DNA from: Coprobacter secundus
GTDB lineage: Bacteria; Bacteroidota; Bacteroidia; Bacteroidales; Coprobacteraceae
DNA length: 23,424 nt
Assembly (NCBI GenBank): GCA_000803105.1
Contig: JTDA01000026.1
Span: forward strand, 1-23,424
Direction: 5' to 3'
Shown here: in pieces, positions 8,227 to 16,494 of the stretch
Numbering within the stretch: position 1 is the stretch's first letter
How the letters are laid out: each line of letters opens with the position of its first letter
Program-made: the position numbers and the translations under genes
Notes under the pieces: model-generated
Databases searched by the model: none
Seen by the model: only the letters and a program-made list of their open reading frames with translations
What the model was told of the DNA's origin: nothing

Positions 8227-9624
8227 ATGTGTGCATTAGATAGGAGAAGTTTTATAAAAGGGGTGAGTTCGGGCATTCTGGTCGGTGCTTTGGCACCCGG
8301 TATGAATTTGATGGCGGCCACTCCGCCTTCCGAGAGACGCAAGTCGGCGTCTTTTTATCCGGCATTGAATTTTGACGTGATTGTCGTAGGTGCGGGGCCC
8401 GGTGGTATTCCGGCAGCGATTCGGGCAGCTCAGGCGGGAGCCAAGGTCGCTTTGGTCGAGGAAGACCTTGCAGTCGGTGGTGCTCCGGTAGATATGTATG
8501 TCACGACACTTTTCGGGCAACCGTCGGTCGGGTTGTCCAAGGCTCTGGAGCAGGAGTTGCTTAGGGACCATGGCTTATATAATTATGAGTCGGGCACAAA
8601 ACCTAAGGGTTGGCGTTTTTTTCTGCCTTCGGCATATGTGCGCTTGCTGAGCCGGAATATCCGAAAAGAAAAGAATATAACTTTGTTGAGCGGGACTCCC
8701 GTTATCGGGACGATGGTGGTAGATAAGGGCAACCGCAATCGGGTAACGGGTGTCAGGATTTACCGTAACGGGCATATTCAGGAATTGTATGCTCCGGTAA
8801 CGATAGATGCTACGGGTACGGGTGTGGTGGCTGCCATGTCGGGATGCATATGTATGTACGGTTCTGAGGCGATGAGCGATTTTGGCGAGCCGGTGGGATT
8901 GGAAAAGGCGAGCCGGGCAGTACAGCTGTGTACTCAAATGTTTATCAGTGAACGTATTCGTAAAGATGCTATATTTCCTGCCGGATTTAAAGGCAGTGCA
9001 GCGGAGGATGGTTATATCGGTGCTAACCGGTTGACAAAAGAGGAGCTGGAGAGACGGGCGACAGGTATCTTTTTCCATTGGGGGCAGTCTGTCGCTGTGG
9101 AGGATACGACCGACCCGGTACAGATAGCGGAAGCACAGAGAGATTGTCTTGAAAAATATGAAGAGCGTTTCGACCAATTGCATGAAGCTGGATTTGCCGT
9201 ACATATCGCTCCCAAGCTGGGTGTGCGGGAATGCCGTAGGGTAAAAGGGGAGTATGTATTGACGGCAAATAATGTGTTGGAGGGTTCTATGCCTGATGAC
9301 ACGGTAGCTCATGCCCATTATTATATGGATTGTTGGGGCATGAAATTGCCTAAAAATATGAAGACGAAAATGTATGGTATCCCGTATCGGTCTTTGATTC
9401 CGTTGAATACCGAAGGGTTGTTGACTGCCGGACGTGTGATTAGCGGTACTCGCTTGGCACACAGCTCGTACCGGGTGCAGCGTATATGCAGTAATATCGG
9501 TGAGGCGGCAGGTACGGCAGCGGCTATGGCGGCATTGAATAAGACGGGAGTCCGTGATATCGACGTGAAGGCTTTGGTTGCTGACTTGGACAGTAAGGGA
9601 TTGTTCGACGCATTGAAAAAGTAA
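8227..9624 (+). CDS. Tat-exported FAD-dependent oxidoreductase, paralogue 3 (divergent active-site loop)
   Basis: A 465-residue FAD_oxidored-type protein with Tat motif D-R-R-S-F-I-K-G near residue 5 and a hydrophobic stretch to NLMA. G-A-G-P-G-G, VEEDLAVGGAPVDMYVT, ATGTGVVA, R-E-C-R-R-V-K-G-E (C336) and EGLLTAGRVISGTRLAHSSYRVQ show the same fold as its neighbours. It is the most divergent of the four in the stretch after the GGAPVD motif. The C-G-x-P-R-x-G segment becomes FGQPSVG, and the DGK-HWW-PS patch becomes PKGWRFFLPSAY, losing the shared histidine and both tryptophans. V-Q-P-C-T becomes V-Q-L-C-T. This pattern suggests a different substrate pocket. The start lies 12 bases after the SGNH stop; paralogue 4 starts 5 bases after this stop. 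Confidence 0.85.
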   Translation: MCALDRRSFIKGVSSGILVGALAPGMNLMAATPPSERRKSASFYPALNFDVIVVGAGPGGIPAAIRAAQAGAKVALVEEDLAVGGAPVDMYVTTLFGQPSVGLSKALEQELLRDHGLYNYESGTKPKGWRFFLPSAYVRLLSRNIRKEKNITLLSGTPVIGTMVVDKGNRNRVTGVRIYRNGHIQELYAPVTIDATGTGVVAAMSGCICMYGSEAMSDFGEPVGLEKASRAVQLCTQMFISERIRKDAIFPAGFKGSAAEDGYIGANRLTKEELERRATGIFFHWGQSVAVEDTTDPVQIAEAQRDCLEKYEERFDQLHEAGFAVHIAPKLGVRECRRVKGEYVLTANNVLEGSMPDDTVAHAHYYMDCWGMKLPKNMKTKMYGIPYRSLIPLNTEGLLTAGRVISGTRLAHSSYRVQRICSNIGEAAGTAAAMAALNKTGVRDIDVKALVADLDSKGLFDALKK

Positions 9625-9629
9625 AGGGT

Positions 9630-11042
9630 ATGGCTATAAACAGACGTAATTTTATAAAAGGTATAGGGGCTGGGGTGGCGTGCAGTGTGTTGCCGTCGTC
9701 AATGGTGTTTGCTGAAAACCGGAAGCTGTTTTCGGGAGACAGGCTCGTTTTTCCCCGATTGAGATATGATGTTATTGTGGTAGGGGCCGGCCCGGCAGGT
9801 ATTCCTGCAGCTATTGCTGCTGCGCGGAGTGGTGCGCGGGTGGTGCTGATAGAGGAGGATATGGCTCCGGGCGGTGCTCCGGTAGATATGTTTGTTACCT
9901 TTATGTGTGGTGGCCCTCGGGTAGGATTGTTTCGGCGTCTGGTACAAGACCTGAACCGTTCTTATCCGTTGGGAGGACGTCCGTCCGATACATTCGGCGA
10001 AGCGGGCGGTGATGGAAAGAATCATTGGTGGATGCCGTCTTCTTTTCAGCAGGCGTACCAGAGAATGATAGCTGAGCAGAAAAATATTACTTTGATGTGC
10101 GGCGCTCCTGTTGTGGATACTCTGGTGGAGGCTTCGGGAAATCGTAACAGGGTAAAGGGTGTAAGAGTTATGCGAAACGGGGTCTTTCAAGAAATAGAGG
10201 CTCCGGTAACGATAGATGCGACCGGCACAGGCTTGGTGGCTGCTACGGCGGGTTGCCAAGTCATGTATGGCAGTGAGGCGAAGAGTGACTTCGGTGAATC
10301 ATATGGTCTTGAAGTGAGTGACGGGAAAGTGCAACCGTGTACTCAAATGTATATCAGCCAAAGGGTACGGAATGATGCCCGTTTTCCCATAGATAGTTTC
10401 AAATCGGGTGTTTTGGAAAATGACCATCGCCGATGGGCTCAGGAACAGAACCGGGAAGAGTTTTACCGGAATAATACCGGAATTTTTCTGCACTGGGGTG
10501 TAAGTGTGTTTTGTAAGGATACGACCGATCCGGTACAGGTGGCGGAGGCTCAGGCCAAAGCCCTTGCCGGTCAGTCTAAGATGATGCAAGACCTGCAGGA
10601 TGCCGGATTTTGTGTACATTTGGCTCCGAAAATCGGAATCAGGGAATGCCGCCGGATAAAGGGTGAAACGGTAGTCACCGTAGATGACCTTTTTAATGGG
10701 ACACAGCCTGATGATAAGATTGCCGATGCCCGGTATGCCATTGATGCCTGGGGGTGGAATATTCCGGAGGAGGTGAAACGTAAGGTGAAGCCTTACGGTA
10801 TTCCCTATCGTGCTTTGGTTCCTTTGAATACAGAAGGTTTGTTGACTGCCGGCCGTATTATCAGTGGTACACGGTTGGCTCACAGTTCTTACCGGGTGCA
10901 GCCGATATGTTCGAGCATAGGTGAGGCTGCGGGAACGGCAGCGGCAATGGCATCTTTGAATAAGACGAGTGTGCGAAATATAGATGTTCGTAAATTGCAG
11001 TCGGAGCTGGAGGGATACGGATTGTTTGATGCTTCTAAGTAA
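9630..11042 (+). CDS. Tat-exported FAD-dependent oxidoreductase, paralogue 4
   Basis: A 470-residue paralogue with Tat-type N-terminus MAINRRNFIKG and a hydrophobic segment ending near MVFA. FAD-binding G-A-G-P-A-G follows YDVIVV, then LIEEDMAPGGAPVDMFVT. It retains DGKNHWWMPSSF, ATGTGLVA, VQPCTQMYISQR, GIFLHWG, R-E-C-R-R-I-K-G-E (C340) and EGLLTAGRIISGTRLAHSSYRVQ, so it looks like the most typical copy together with paralogue 2. No Fe-S cysteine cluster or extra domain is seen. The GH92 gene starts 12 bases later, so expression with the glycosidase is very likely. Function as an exported flavin-dependent oxidase or dehydrogenase is inferred from the fold and signal. Confidence 0.85.
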   Translation: MAINRRNFIKGIGAGVACSVLPSSMVFAENRKLFSGDRLVFPRLRYDVIVVGAGPAGIPAAIAAARSGARVVLIEEDMAPGGAPVDMFVTFMCGGPRVGLFRRLVQDLNRSYPLGGRPSDTFGEAGGDGKNHWWMPSSFQQAYQRMIAEQKNITLMCGAPVVDTLVEASGNRNRVKGVRVMRNGVFQEIEAPVTIDATGTGLVAATAGCQVMYGSEAKSDFGESYGLEVSDGKVQPCTQMYISQRVRNDARFPIDSFKSGVLENDHRRWAQEQNREEFYRNNTGIFLHWGVSVFCKDTTDPVQVAEAQAKALAGQSKMMQDLQDAGFCVHLAPKIGIRECRRIKGETVVTVDDLFNGTQPDDKIADARYAIDAWGWNIPEEVKRKVKPYGIPYRALVPLNTEGLLTAGRIISGTRLAHSSYRVQPICSSIGEAAGTAAAMASLNKTSVRNIDVRKLQSELEGYGLFDASK

Positions 11043-11054
11043 TAATGTGTAAAT

Positions 11055-13337
11055 ATGAATATGATAAATAAGTTGAAAAGATTTTTTGGGGGGCTTCTGG
11101 TTTGCGGTAATGTGGTTGTCTTGTCGGCATCGGGGCTTTCTCCTGTCGATTATGTGAACCCTTTGATGGGTTCTCTGTCTACATTCGAGTTGTCTACCGG
11201 TAATACATATCCTGCGATTGCAATGCCTTGGGGCATGAATTTCTGGGTTCCTCAGACCGGAAAGATGGGCGACGGATGGGCTTATCGTTATGACCAGTAC
11301 CGGATACGGGGTTTTAAACAGACGCATCAACCGAGTCCGTGGATAAACGATTACGGCCAGTTTTCCCTGATGCCGGTAATCGGGAACAGAATCAATGAGG
11401 ATGAGCGGGCCAGTTGGTTTTCTCATAAGGCCGAGACCGTGACTCCTTATTATTACAGTGTATATTTGGCTGATTATGATATAACAACAGAGCTTGTCCC
11501 TACGGAGCGGGCCGCTTGTTTCCGGTTTACTTTTCCTGAATCGGACTCGGCCCGTATCGTTATCGATGCTTTTGACAAAGGTTCGTATATACGTATCGTT
11601 CCGGAGGAGAATAAAGTAATCGGTTATACGACGAAGAACAGCGGTGGGGTACCGGATAATTTTAAGAATTATTTTGTCATTCAGTTTGACAAGAAGCCCC
11701 ATTTTTCTTCTGTTTGGAAAAACGGCAAGCCGGCTGCCGGTATGGAGATGGCTGCCGACCATGCGGGAGCGGTAGTAGGTTTCTTGACAAAGAGGGGAGA
11801 AACGGTGAATGCCGTTGTCGCATCGTCCTTTATCAGCTTTGAACAGGCCGAGCGAAACTTGAAAGAATTGAATGGCCGTTCGCTGGAACAGTTGAAATCT
11901 GACGGACGGAAACAGTGGAATGATATTTTGGGGTGTATCGACATAGAAGCGTCGGAAGAGCAGATGCGTACGTTTTATTCTTGTCTGTATCGGTCAGTTT
12001 TGTTTCCCCGGATGTTTTATGAAATAGATGCTAAGGGCAGGCCGGTACATTACAGCCCGTATAACGGGCAGATACTTTCCGGTTATCTCTATACCGATAC
12101 GGGTTTTTGGGATACCTTCCGTTGCTTGTTCCCGTTATTGAATTTGGTGTATCCGTCGGTAAATGCCCGGATACAGGAAGGATTGCTGAATGTGTATAAG
12201 GAGAGCGGGTTTATGCCCGAATGGGCGTCTCCGGGGCATCGGGACTGTATGGTTGGTAATAACTCGGCTTCGGTTATCTCGGATGCTATATTGAAGGGGG
12301 TCACTCCGAAAGCATTGTGGGCTGACTTGTATGAGGCAATGGTGAAGACGGCAAATAGTGTGCATCCTGAATGTCCGGCTACGGGGCGACTGGGATATGA
12401 GTATTACAATAAACTCGGTTATGTGCCTTGTAATGTGGGCGTAAAGGAGAATGCTGCCCGTACTCTGGAATATGCTTATGATGACTGGTGTATATGGCAG
12501 GTGGCCAAGTTGCTGAATCGTCCTCAGGAAGAGCAGGATTTGTACCGTAGCCGCAGCGAAAATTACAAGAACCTGTTTGATGCTACGCATAAACTGATGC
12601 GGGGAAAGAATGCTGACGGGAGTTTTCAGAGCCCATTCAATCCGTTTAAGTGGGGAGATGCTTTTACCGAGGGGAACAGTTGGCATTACTCGTGGTCGGT
12701 ATTCCATGATGTGGAGGGCTTGATAGGTTTGATGAACGGGCCGAAAGTGTTTACCGGCATGTTGGATTCGGTCTTTTCATTGCCTCCGGTTTTTGATGAC
12801 AGTTATTATGGTTTTGTCATTCATGAGATACGTGAGATGCAGATTATGAATATGGGCAATTACGCTCATGGCAACCAACCTATACAGCATATGATATATT
12901 TGTATGATTATGCCGGGGAGCCTTGGAAAACTCAATACTGGGTGCGTGAGACGATGAACCGTATGTATAAGCCTATTCCTGACGGGTATTGTGGTGATGA
13001 AGATAATGGGCAAACTTCGGCTTGGTACGTATTTTCGGCATTGGGATTCTATCCGGTGTGTCCGGGTTCGGGACAATATGTCGTAGGTGCACCGCTGGTA
13101 CAAAGAGCTACGATAACTTTGGAAAACGGGAAGAAAATCGATATAGAAACGTCGAATAATGCGGCTGATAATTATTATATACAACGTCTTATCGTGAACG
13201 GAAAGAATTATGAGCATAATTATTTCCTGCATTCGGATTTGGTAAAAGGCCGGAAATTGCGTTTCGATATGGGTAGTAGCCCGAATAAGGCGAGGGGGAC
13301 GCAGGGGACTGATTTCCCATATTCTATGTCCCGATAG
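11055..13337 (+). CDS. GH92 family glycoside hydrolase (alpha-mannosidase type)
   Basis: A 760-residue secreted protein matching glycoside hydrolase family 92, whose known members are calcium-dependent exo-alpha-mannosidases. The N-terminal beta domain shows VNPLMGSLSTFELSTGNTYP-like GH92 opening residues and G-F-K-Q-T-H-Q-P-S-P-W. The (alpha/alpha)6 domain has GYLYTDTGFWDTFR and H-E-I-R-E-M (590-595), where E591 is the likely general acid. It also has G-D-E-D-N-G-Q-T-S-A-W-Y (from 647), where D648/D650 supply the family's base. Length is normal for the family. The N-terminus MNMINKLKRFFGGLLVCGNVVVLSASG looks like a Sec signal; LLVC is not a convincing lipobox. It ends the flavoprotein/SGNH run and is followed by a terminator. 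Mannose-containing N-glycan or fungal mannan is the likely target by family precedent; linkage specificity cannot be read. Confidence 0.9.
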   Translation: MNMINKLKRFFGGLLVCGNVVVLSASGLSPVDYVNPLMGSLSTFELSTGNTYPAIAMPWGMNFWVPQTGKMGDGWAYRYDQYRIRGFKQTHQPSPWINDYGQFSLMPVIGNRINEDERASWFSHKAETVTPYYYSVYLADYDITTELVPTERAACFRFTFPESDSARIVIDAFDKGSYIRIVPEENKVIGYTTKNSGGVPDNFKNYFVIQFDKKPHFSSVWKNGKPAAGMEMAADHAGAVVGFLTKRGETVNAVVASSFISFEQAERNLKELNGRSLEQLKSDGRKQWNDILGCIDIEASEEQMRTFYSCLYRSVLFPRMFYEIDAKGRPVHYSPYNGQILSGYLYTDTGFWDTFRCLFPLLNLVYPSVNARIQEGLLNVYKESGFMPEWASPGHRDCMVGNNSASVISDAILKGVTPKALWADLYEAMVKTANSVHPECPATGRLGYEYYNKLGYVPCNVGVKENAARTLEYAYDDWCIWQVAKLLNRPQEEQDLYRSRSENYKNLFDATHKLMRGKNADGSFQSPFNPFKWGDAFTEGNSWHYSWSVFHDVEGLIGLMNGPKVFTGMLDSVFSLPPVFDDSYYGFVIHEIREMQIMNMGNYAHGNQPIQHMIYLYDYAGEPWKTQYWVRETMNRMYKPIPDGYCGDEDNGQTSAWYVFSALGFYPVCPGSGQYVVGAPLVQRATITLENGKKIDIETSNNAADNYYIQRLIVNGKNYEHNYFLHSDLVKGRKLRFDMGSSPNKARGTQGTDFPYSMSR

Positions 13338-13365
13338 GTTTGCTTTTTTGCAGGGATTGTAACAT

Positions 13366-13398
13366 AAGCCGGCTAATGTGTAGTTAGCCGGCTTTTTT
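13366..13398 (+). terminator. Rho-independent terminator of the flavoprotein/SGNH/GH92 run
   Basis: A perfect 11-bp stem, AAGCCGGCTAA (13366-13376) with TTAGCCGGCTT (13384-13394), closes a 7-nt loop and is followed by T residues to 13398. It lies 28 bases after the GH92 stop. In the other direction it lacks a T tract, so it does not obviously serve the convergent HAD gene. Confidence 0.92.
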
Positions 13399-13533
13399 AA
13401 TTTCAGAACGGAAGATTTGTTTTTCCTTATAAAAGAAAGATTGAAAGCGTTTATATGGGATATTGAATTTATTTTTCACCCTTTTGTGGGTAGGCTTGGC
13501 TATGATAATGACGGGTTAAGTAATTCCTGAATT

Positions 13534-14313
13534 TTAAATGATGCCGAAATGGATTAAGGCATTTTGTATGCCGTTTTCATCTACTGTTCCCGTTATATAA
13601 TCGGCTGCGGCTTTCACTGTTTCTGAGGCTCCGCCCATTGCTATTCCCGTACCGACAGCACGGAGCATGGGGATGTCGTTCCCTCCGTCCCCGAAGGCGA
13701 TGGTTTGTGCCATCTCGAATCCGTAATAGGCGGCAAATTTATTGATACCGACAGCTTTATTGACTCCTGCTACGTTGACGTCTGTAAAGTACGGATTCCA
13801 TCTGGAAACAGAGAGTCCGGGAAGCTGTGCCATGACTTCTTTCTCTGTCTCTTCGTCGCAATAGATGCATAACTGGCAGCAATTGTTTTCGATGAATTCT
13901 TTTTCGATGTCGGCTACAGGTGGAACGGGATGATTGACCATTTTGGCCAATTCGATGACGGTGGGGTTGATTTCATTCACAAAAATGCCTTTGTCGGTCT
14001 CGACTGCCAGTGGGAATCCATAATGCCGTGCAAGAGCCTGCACTTTGTAGAAATCTTCTTTGGAGATTTGTTCCCGATATATGGATGTGCCGTCTCTTAA
14101 TACACAATCAGAGCCATTGAGGGCTATCACGGCATCGTAGGGTATATCTTGTATTTCATGCAGGTCGGCAGATGCTCTTCCTGTCGCTATAATGATTTTG
14201 ATGCCTAACTTATGAACTTGCCGTAATGCTTCAATGGCCGATTGCGGTACATGGTGGGTCTCGAAGCTTACTAATGTCCCGTCGATATCGAAAAATATTG
14301 CTTTTGTATTCAT
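13534..14313 (-). CDS. Cof-type HAD-IIB family phosphatase
   Basis: A 259-residue cytoplasmic haloacid dehalogenase-type hydrolase. Motif I is F-F-D-I-D-G-T-L with nucleophile D9 and D11. Motif II is I-I-A-T-G-R-A. The motif III/IV region ends in F-G-D-G-G-N-D-I-P-M-L, the usual Mg2+-binding signature of Cof-type members. The cap sequence between is of type IIB. Such enzymes dephosphorylate sugar phosphates or flavin precursors with broad specificity. It lies 30 bases downstream of the MFS transporter on the same strand and is probably co-transcribed from the divergent region at 15523-15744. Family is secure; the substrate is not determinable here. Confidence 0.88.
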   Translation of the reverse strand: MNTKAIFFDIDGTLVSFETHHVPQSAIEALRQVHKLGIKIIIATGRASADLHEIQDIPYDAVIALNGSDCVLRDGTSIYREQISKEDFYKVQALARHYGFPLAVETDKGIFVNEINPTVIELAKMVNHPVPPVADIEKEFIENNCCQLCIYCDEETEKEVMAQLPGLSVSRWNPYFTDVNVAGVNKAVGINKFAAYYGFEMAQTIAFGDGGNDIPMLRAVGTGIAMGGASETVKAAADYITGTVDENGIQNALIHFGII

Positions 14314-14343
14314 TATCGGATATTTTTTATTTATGAAGTATTC

Positions 14344-15522
14344 TTATTTTTGATGTATTGGCAACCTGGATGCTCCTATCGCTACGAGTAGTCCGACACA
14401 GGCTACTGCTGCAAATGTGTAATGTAGAGAGATGGCGTGTGAGACATGCCCTATAACGGGGGGACCGATGAGGAAACCCAGATATCCGACAGAAGATACG
14501 GTTGCAACTGCCAGGCCGGAATCCATCTTATCGGAGTGCCCTGCCATGCTGTAACATATCGGTACTGTGGAGGATATGCCAAAGCCTACAAAAAAGAAAC
14601 CGATGGTGGCAAATATCAGGTCGGGAAGTACAACTGCCAGCATCATACCGAAAAAAATGAGCAATCCGCTGGCACAGATGACTCTCTTTGCACCGAAGCG
14701 TGTCACAAACCAGTCGGTCAGAAAGCGTCCTGTGGTCATGGTGCACATACAGACGACGTATCCTAATTGTACCAGCTTTTCCGGAGCGGAAACGACTTGC
14801 ATGAAGTAGACTCCGCTCCAATCGTACATACAGCCTTCGCACACCATGGCAGCCCAAGCCATTACTCCAAGCCCGATGACATAAGGGTCGAATTTTTTGT
14901 AAAAAGGAATCTGTACCTTGTTGCCTTCTGCTGTTGCATGGTGTGGAGCTTTTCGGTCGTTTCTCACCAGCCGGCGACGAATGAAATTCATCAGCAGGAT
15001 GGAGCTAATAAAAATAAAGATAAAATGAGGAAGGGGTGGAATGTCCATGCCGACAAATCCCATGCTGATGAGTCCGCCCAAGAATCCTCCCAAACTCCAC
15101 AGTCCGTGAAAGGAGGCCATAATGGTCTTTCCATACAGGTTTTCTGCATTAACTCCTTGTGTGTTGGAGGCGGTGTTGAACAGGTTGGTACTCATACCGA
15201 AAAGGAAGAGTCCTCCCATCAGCAGATATGGATTGTCGGCAATGCCCAAGGGAATTAGGAAAAAGGGATAAAGTACGGAGGCCAGTATAAGCATTTTCCG
15301 GCTTCCGTAGCGGCTGACGAGCCATGCCGAAAGTACCATAGCGGCTACTTGTCCCACAGGAATGGCGAACAGGACGTTTCCCAGCTCTGCATCGTTCAGG
15401 TGCAGGGCTTTTTTAATGTCCGGTATGCGGTTGGCCCATGTAGCAAAAACGATGCCTTGTACGAAAAAGAACAGGCTTACCGCTATGCGGAATTGTTTGA
15501 GGGCTTGATTCCTTTTGAGCAT
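14344..15522 (-). CDS. MFS transporter (YbjJ-like)
   Basis: A 392-residue membrane protein with about 12 hydrophobic segments. An MFS A-motif-like loop appears as SRYGSRK between TM2 and TM3, and a second one (TRFGAKR) in the C-terminal half, as expected for the duplicated MFS fold. N-terminal FFVQGIVFATWANRIPDIK and FHGLWSLGGFLGG resemble the YbjJ-type subgroup. It is likely an inner-membrane secondary transporter of a small solute. The ATG at 15522 diverges from the DeoR regulator, and the downstream HAD phosphatase completes a likely two-gene operon. The neighbouring regulator and phosphatase suggest a sugar, polyol or nucleoside-like substrate, which is an inference. Confidence 0.85.
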   Translation of the reverse strand: MLKRNQALKQFRIAVSLFFFVQGIVFATWANRIPDIKKALHLNDAELGNVLFAIPVGQVAAMVLSAWLVSRYGSRKMLILASVLYPFFLIPLGIADNPYLLMGGLFLFGMSTNLFNTASNTQGVNAENLYGKTIMASFHGLWSLGGFLGGLISMGFVGMDIPPLPHFIFIFISSILLMNFIRRRLVRNDRKAPHHATAEGNKVQIPFYKKFDPYVIGLGVMAWAAMVCEGCMYDWSGVYFMQVVSAPEKLVQLGYVVCMCTMTTGRFLTDWFVTRFGAKRVICASGLLIFFGMMLAVVLPDLIFATIGFFFVGFGISSTVPICYSMAGHSDKMDSGLAVATVSSVGYLGFLIGPPVIGHVSHAISLHYTFAAVACVGLLVAIGASRLPIHQK

Positions 15523-15590
15523 AATTTTAGTTTTAGTTTAAATTAACATTTTATTGGGTTCTTATTGTGTGGAATACCCTTTTGCTGTTG

Positions 15591-15600
15591 ATGCGGTTTT
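15591..15600 (-). promoter_or_regulatory. Putative DeoR operator copy 1 (inverted)
   Basis: ATGCGGTTTT here is the exact reverse complement of the two direct copies at 15648 and 15668. It lies about 70 bases upstream of the MFS start, a suitable place to control the MFS-HAD operon. Assignment to the adjacent DeoR protein is inferred from position. Confidence 0.55.
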
Positions 15601-15647
15601 CTCTAAGTTTTTTTCTTTTGAGTATATTGTATTCCTTAAATCCGAAT

Positions 15648-15657
15648 AAAACCGCAT
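15648..15657 (+). promoter_or_regulatory. Putative DeoR operator copy 2
   Basis: AAAACCGCAT, identical to copy 3 and exactly 20 bases upstream of it, so both copies face the same side of the helix about two turns apart. It sits in the centre of the divergent intergenic region. Confidence 0.6.
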
Positions 15658-15667
15658 TGATTGCCTA

Positions 15668-15677
15668 AAAACCGCAT
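15668..15677 (+). promoter_or_regulatory. Putative DeoR operator copy 3
   Basis: AAAACCGCAT again, about 30 bases upstream of the TATATTTG -7-like element of the regulator gene. Bound protein here could affect the regulator's own promoter. A partial match, ATGCGG, also occurs at 15735-15740 just before the start codon. Confidence 0.6.
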
Positions 15678-15707
15678 GTTTATTAGGCTATTTTTATCAA
15701 ATATACA

Positions 15708-15715
15708 TATATTTG
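15708..15715 (+). promoter_or_regulatory. Bacteroidetes -7 promoter element of the DeoR gene
   Basis: TATATTTG matches the Bacteroidetes TAnnTTTG -7 consensus and lies 29 bases before the chosen start codon, giving a short leader. No clear TTTG -33 box is seen at the usual distance. Confidence 0.5.
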
Positions 15716-15744
15716 CGGAAATATATACCTTTAAATGCGGGGTT

Positions 15745-16494
15745 ATGCTGAAAGAAGAAAGGCATCGATATATTATCGAACGGATAGGCCGGGACAATCG
15801 CGTCTATGTGACCGGATTGAGTGAGGAACTGAATGTGTCGGACGATACGTTGCGCAGAGATCTTGTGGAACTGGAAAGGCTGGGCCTGCTGACCAAAGTG
15901 CATGGAGGTGCTGTGCTTAAATCGAATATATCTTTACAGTTTACAGAAAGACTGAATACGGCTACGCTTATCAAGCAACAGATGGCGGCAAAACTGGTAT
16001 TGTTGTTTGAAGAGGGGGATGTGATTTTGATAGATGGCGGGACTTCTAATCTTGAAGTAGCACGGCGGTTGCCTGCAGACAAGCATTTCACCGTCTATAC
16101 TAATTGTTTGCCTATAGCGAGTGAATTGTCTGTGCGTCCTAATATTGAGTTGGTAATGTTGGGTGGAGAGGTATTTGCTCCGTCGCAAGTAACGGTCGGT
16201 GTTTCTGTTTTTCGTATGTTGCAATCAGTCTATCCCGACTGGGTGGTTGTCGGAATAAGTGACCTTCATCCTCAAAAGGGATTGACGACTTCTGACCGGG
16301 AGGAGGCAATAATCAAACGCAGCATGATAAAGCAGGGCGGTAGGTGTGCGGTGCTTGCCGGGAGCGAAAAACTGGGTACTGCACGCAATTATCATGTGGC
16401 CTCACTTGCGGAAATAGACTATATCGTTACGGAGGATAGCAAGGTGGATTATATCAAGGAACATTGGCCGAAGGGCACGTATAAAGTACTTTGA
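15745..16494 (+). CDS. DeoR/GlpR family transcriptional regulator
   Basis: A 249-residue repressor-type protein. The frame extends upstream to 15661, but ATG 15745 gives the canonical DeoR start MLKEERHRYIIE and leaves the promoter and operators outside the gene. The N-terminal winged helix (~1-56) includes VTGLSEELNVSDDTLRRDL and the family-typical K-V-H-G-G. The C-terminal DeoRC sugar-phosphate-sensing domain shows F-x-E-G-D-V-I-L-I-D-G-G-T-S-N and ends with the YIVTED pattern. Members usually respond to phosphorylated sugars. It is divergent from the MFS-HAD pair, and the shared intergenic region carries three copies of one 10-bp word, so auto- and cross-regulation is likely. The neighbouring HAD phosphatase could act on the effector, which is speculation. 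Confidence 0.9.
   Translation: MLKEERHRYIIERIGRDNRVYVTGLSEELNVSDDTLRRDLVELERLGLLTKVHGGAVLKSNISLQFTERLNTATLIKQQMAAKLVLLFEEGDVILIDGGTSNLEVARRLPADKHFTVYTNCLPIASELSVRPNIELVMLGGEVFAPSQVTVGVSVFRMLQSVYPDWVVVGISDLHPQKGLTTSDREEAIIKRSMIKQGGRCAVLAGSEKLGTARNYHVASLAEIDYIVTEDSKVDYIKEHWPKGTYKVL

Noticed and set aside
8575..9462. A 295-codon - strand frame inside flavoprotein paralogue 3
   Set aside because: Shadow of the sense gene; similar antisense frames appear in the other flavoprotein paralogues, which is expected from their shared codon pattern.
10299..11762. A 487-codon open frame on the - strand across the flavoprotein 4/GH92 junction
   Set aside because: It spans two well-supported genes on the other strand, and its translation is low-complexity with no domain. 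Skewed codon use of the sense genes explains the open frame.
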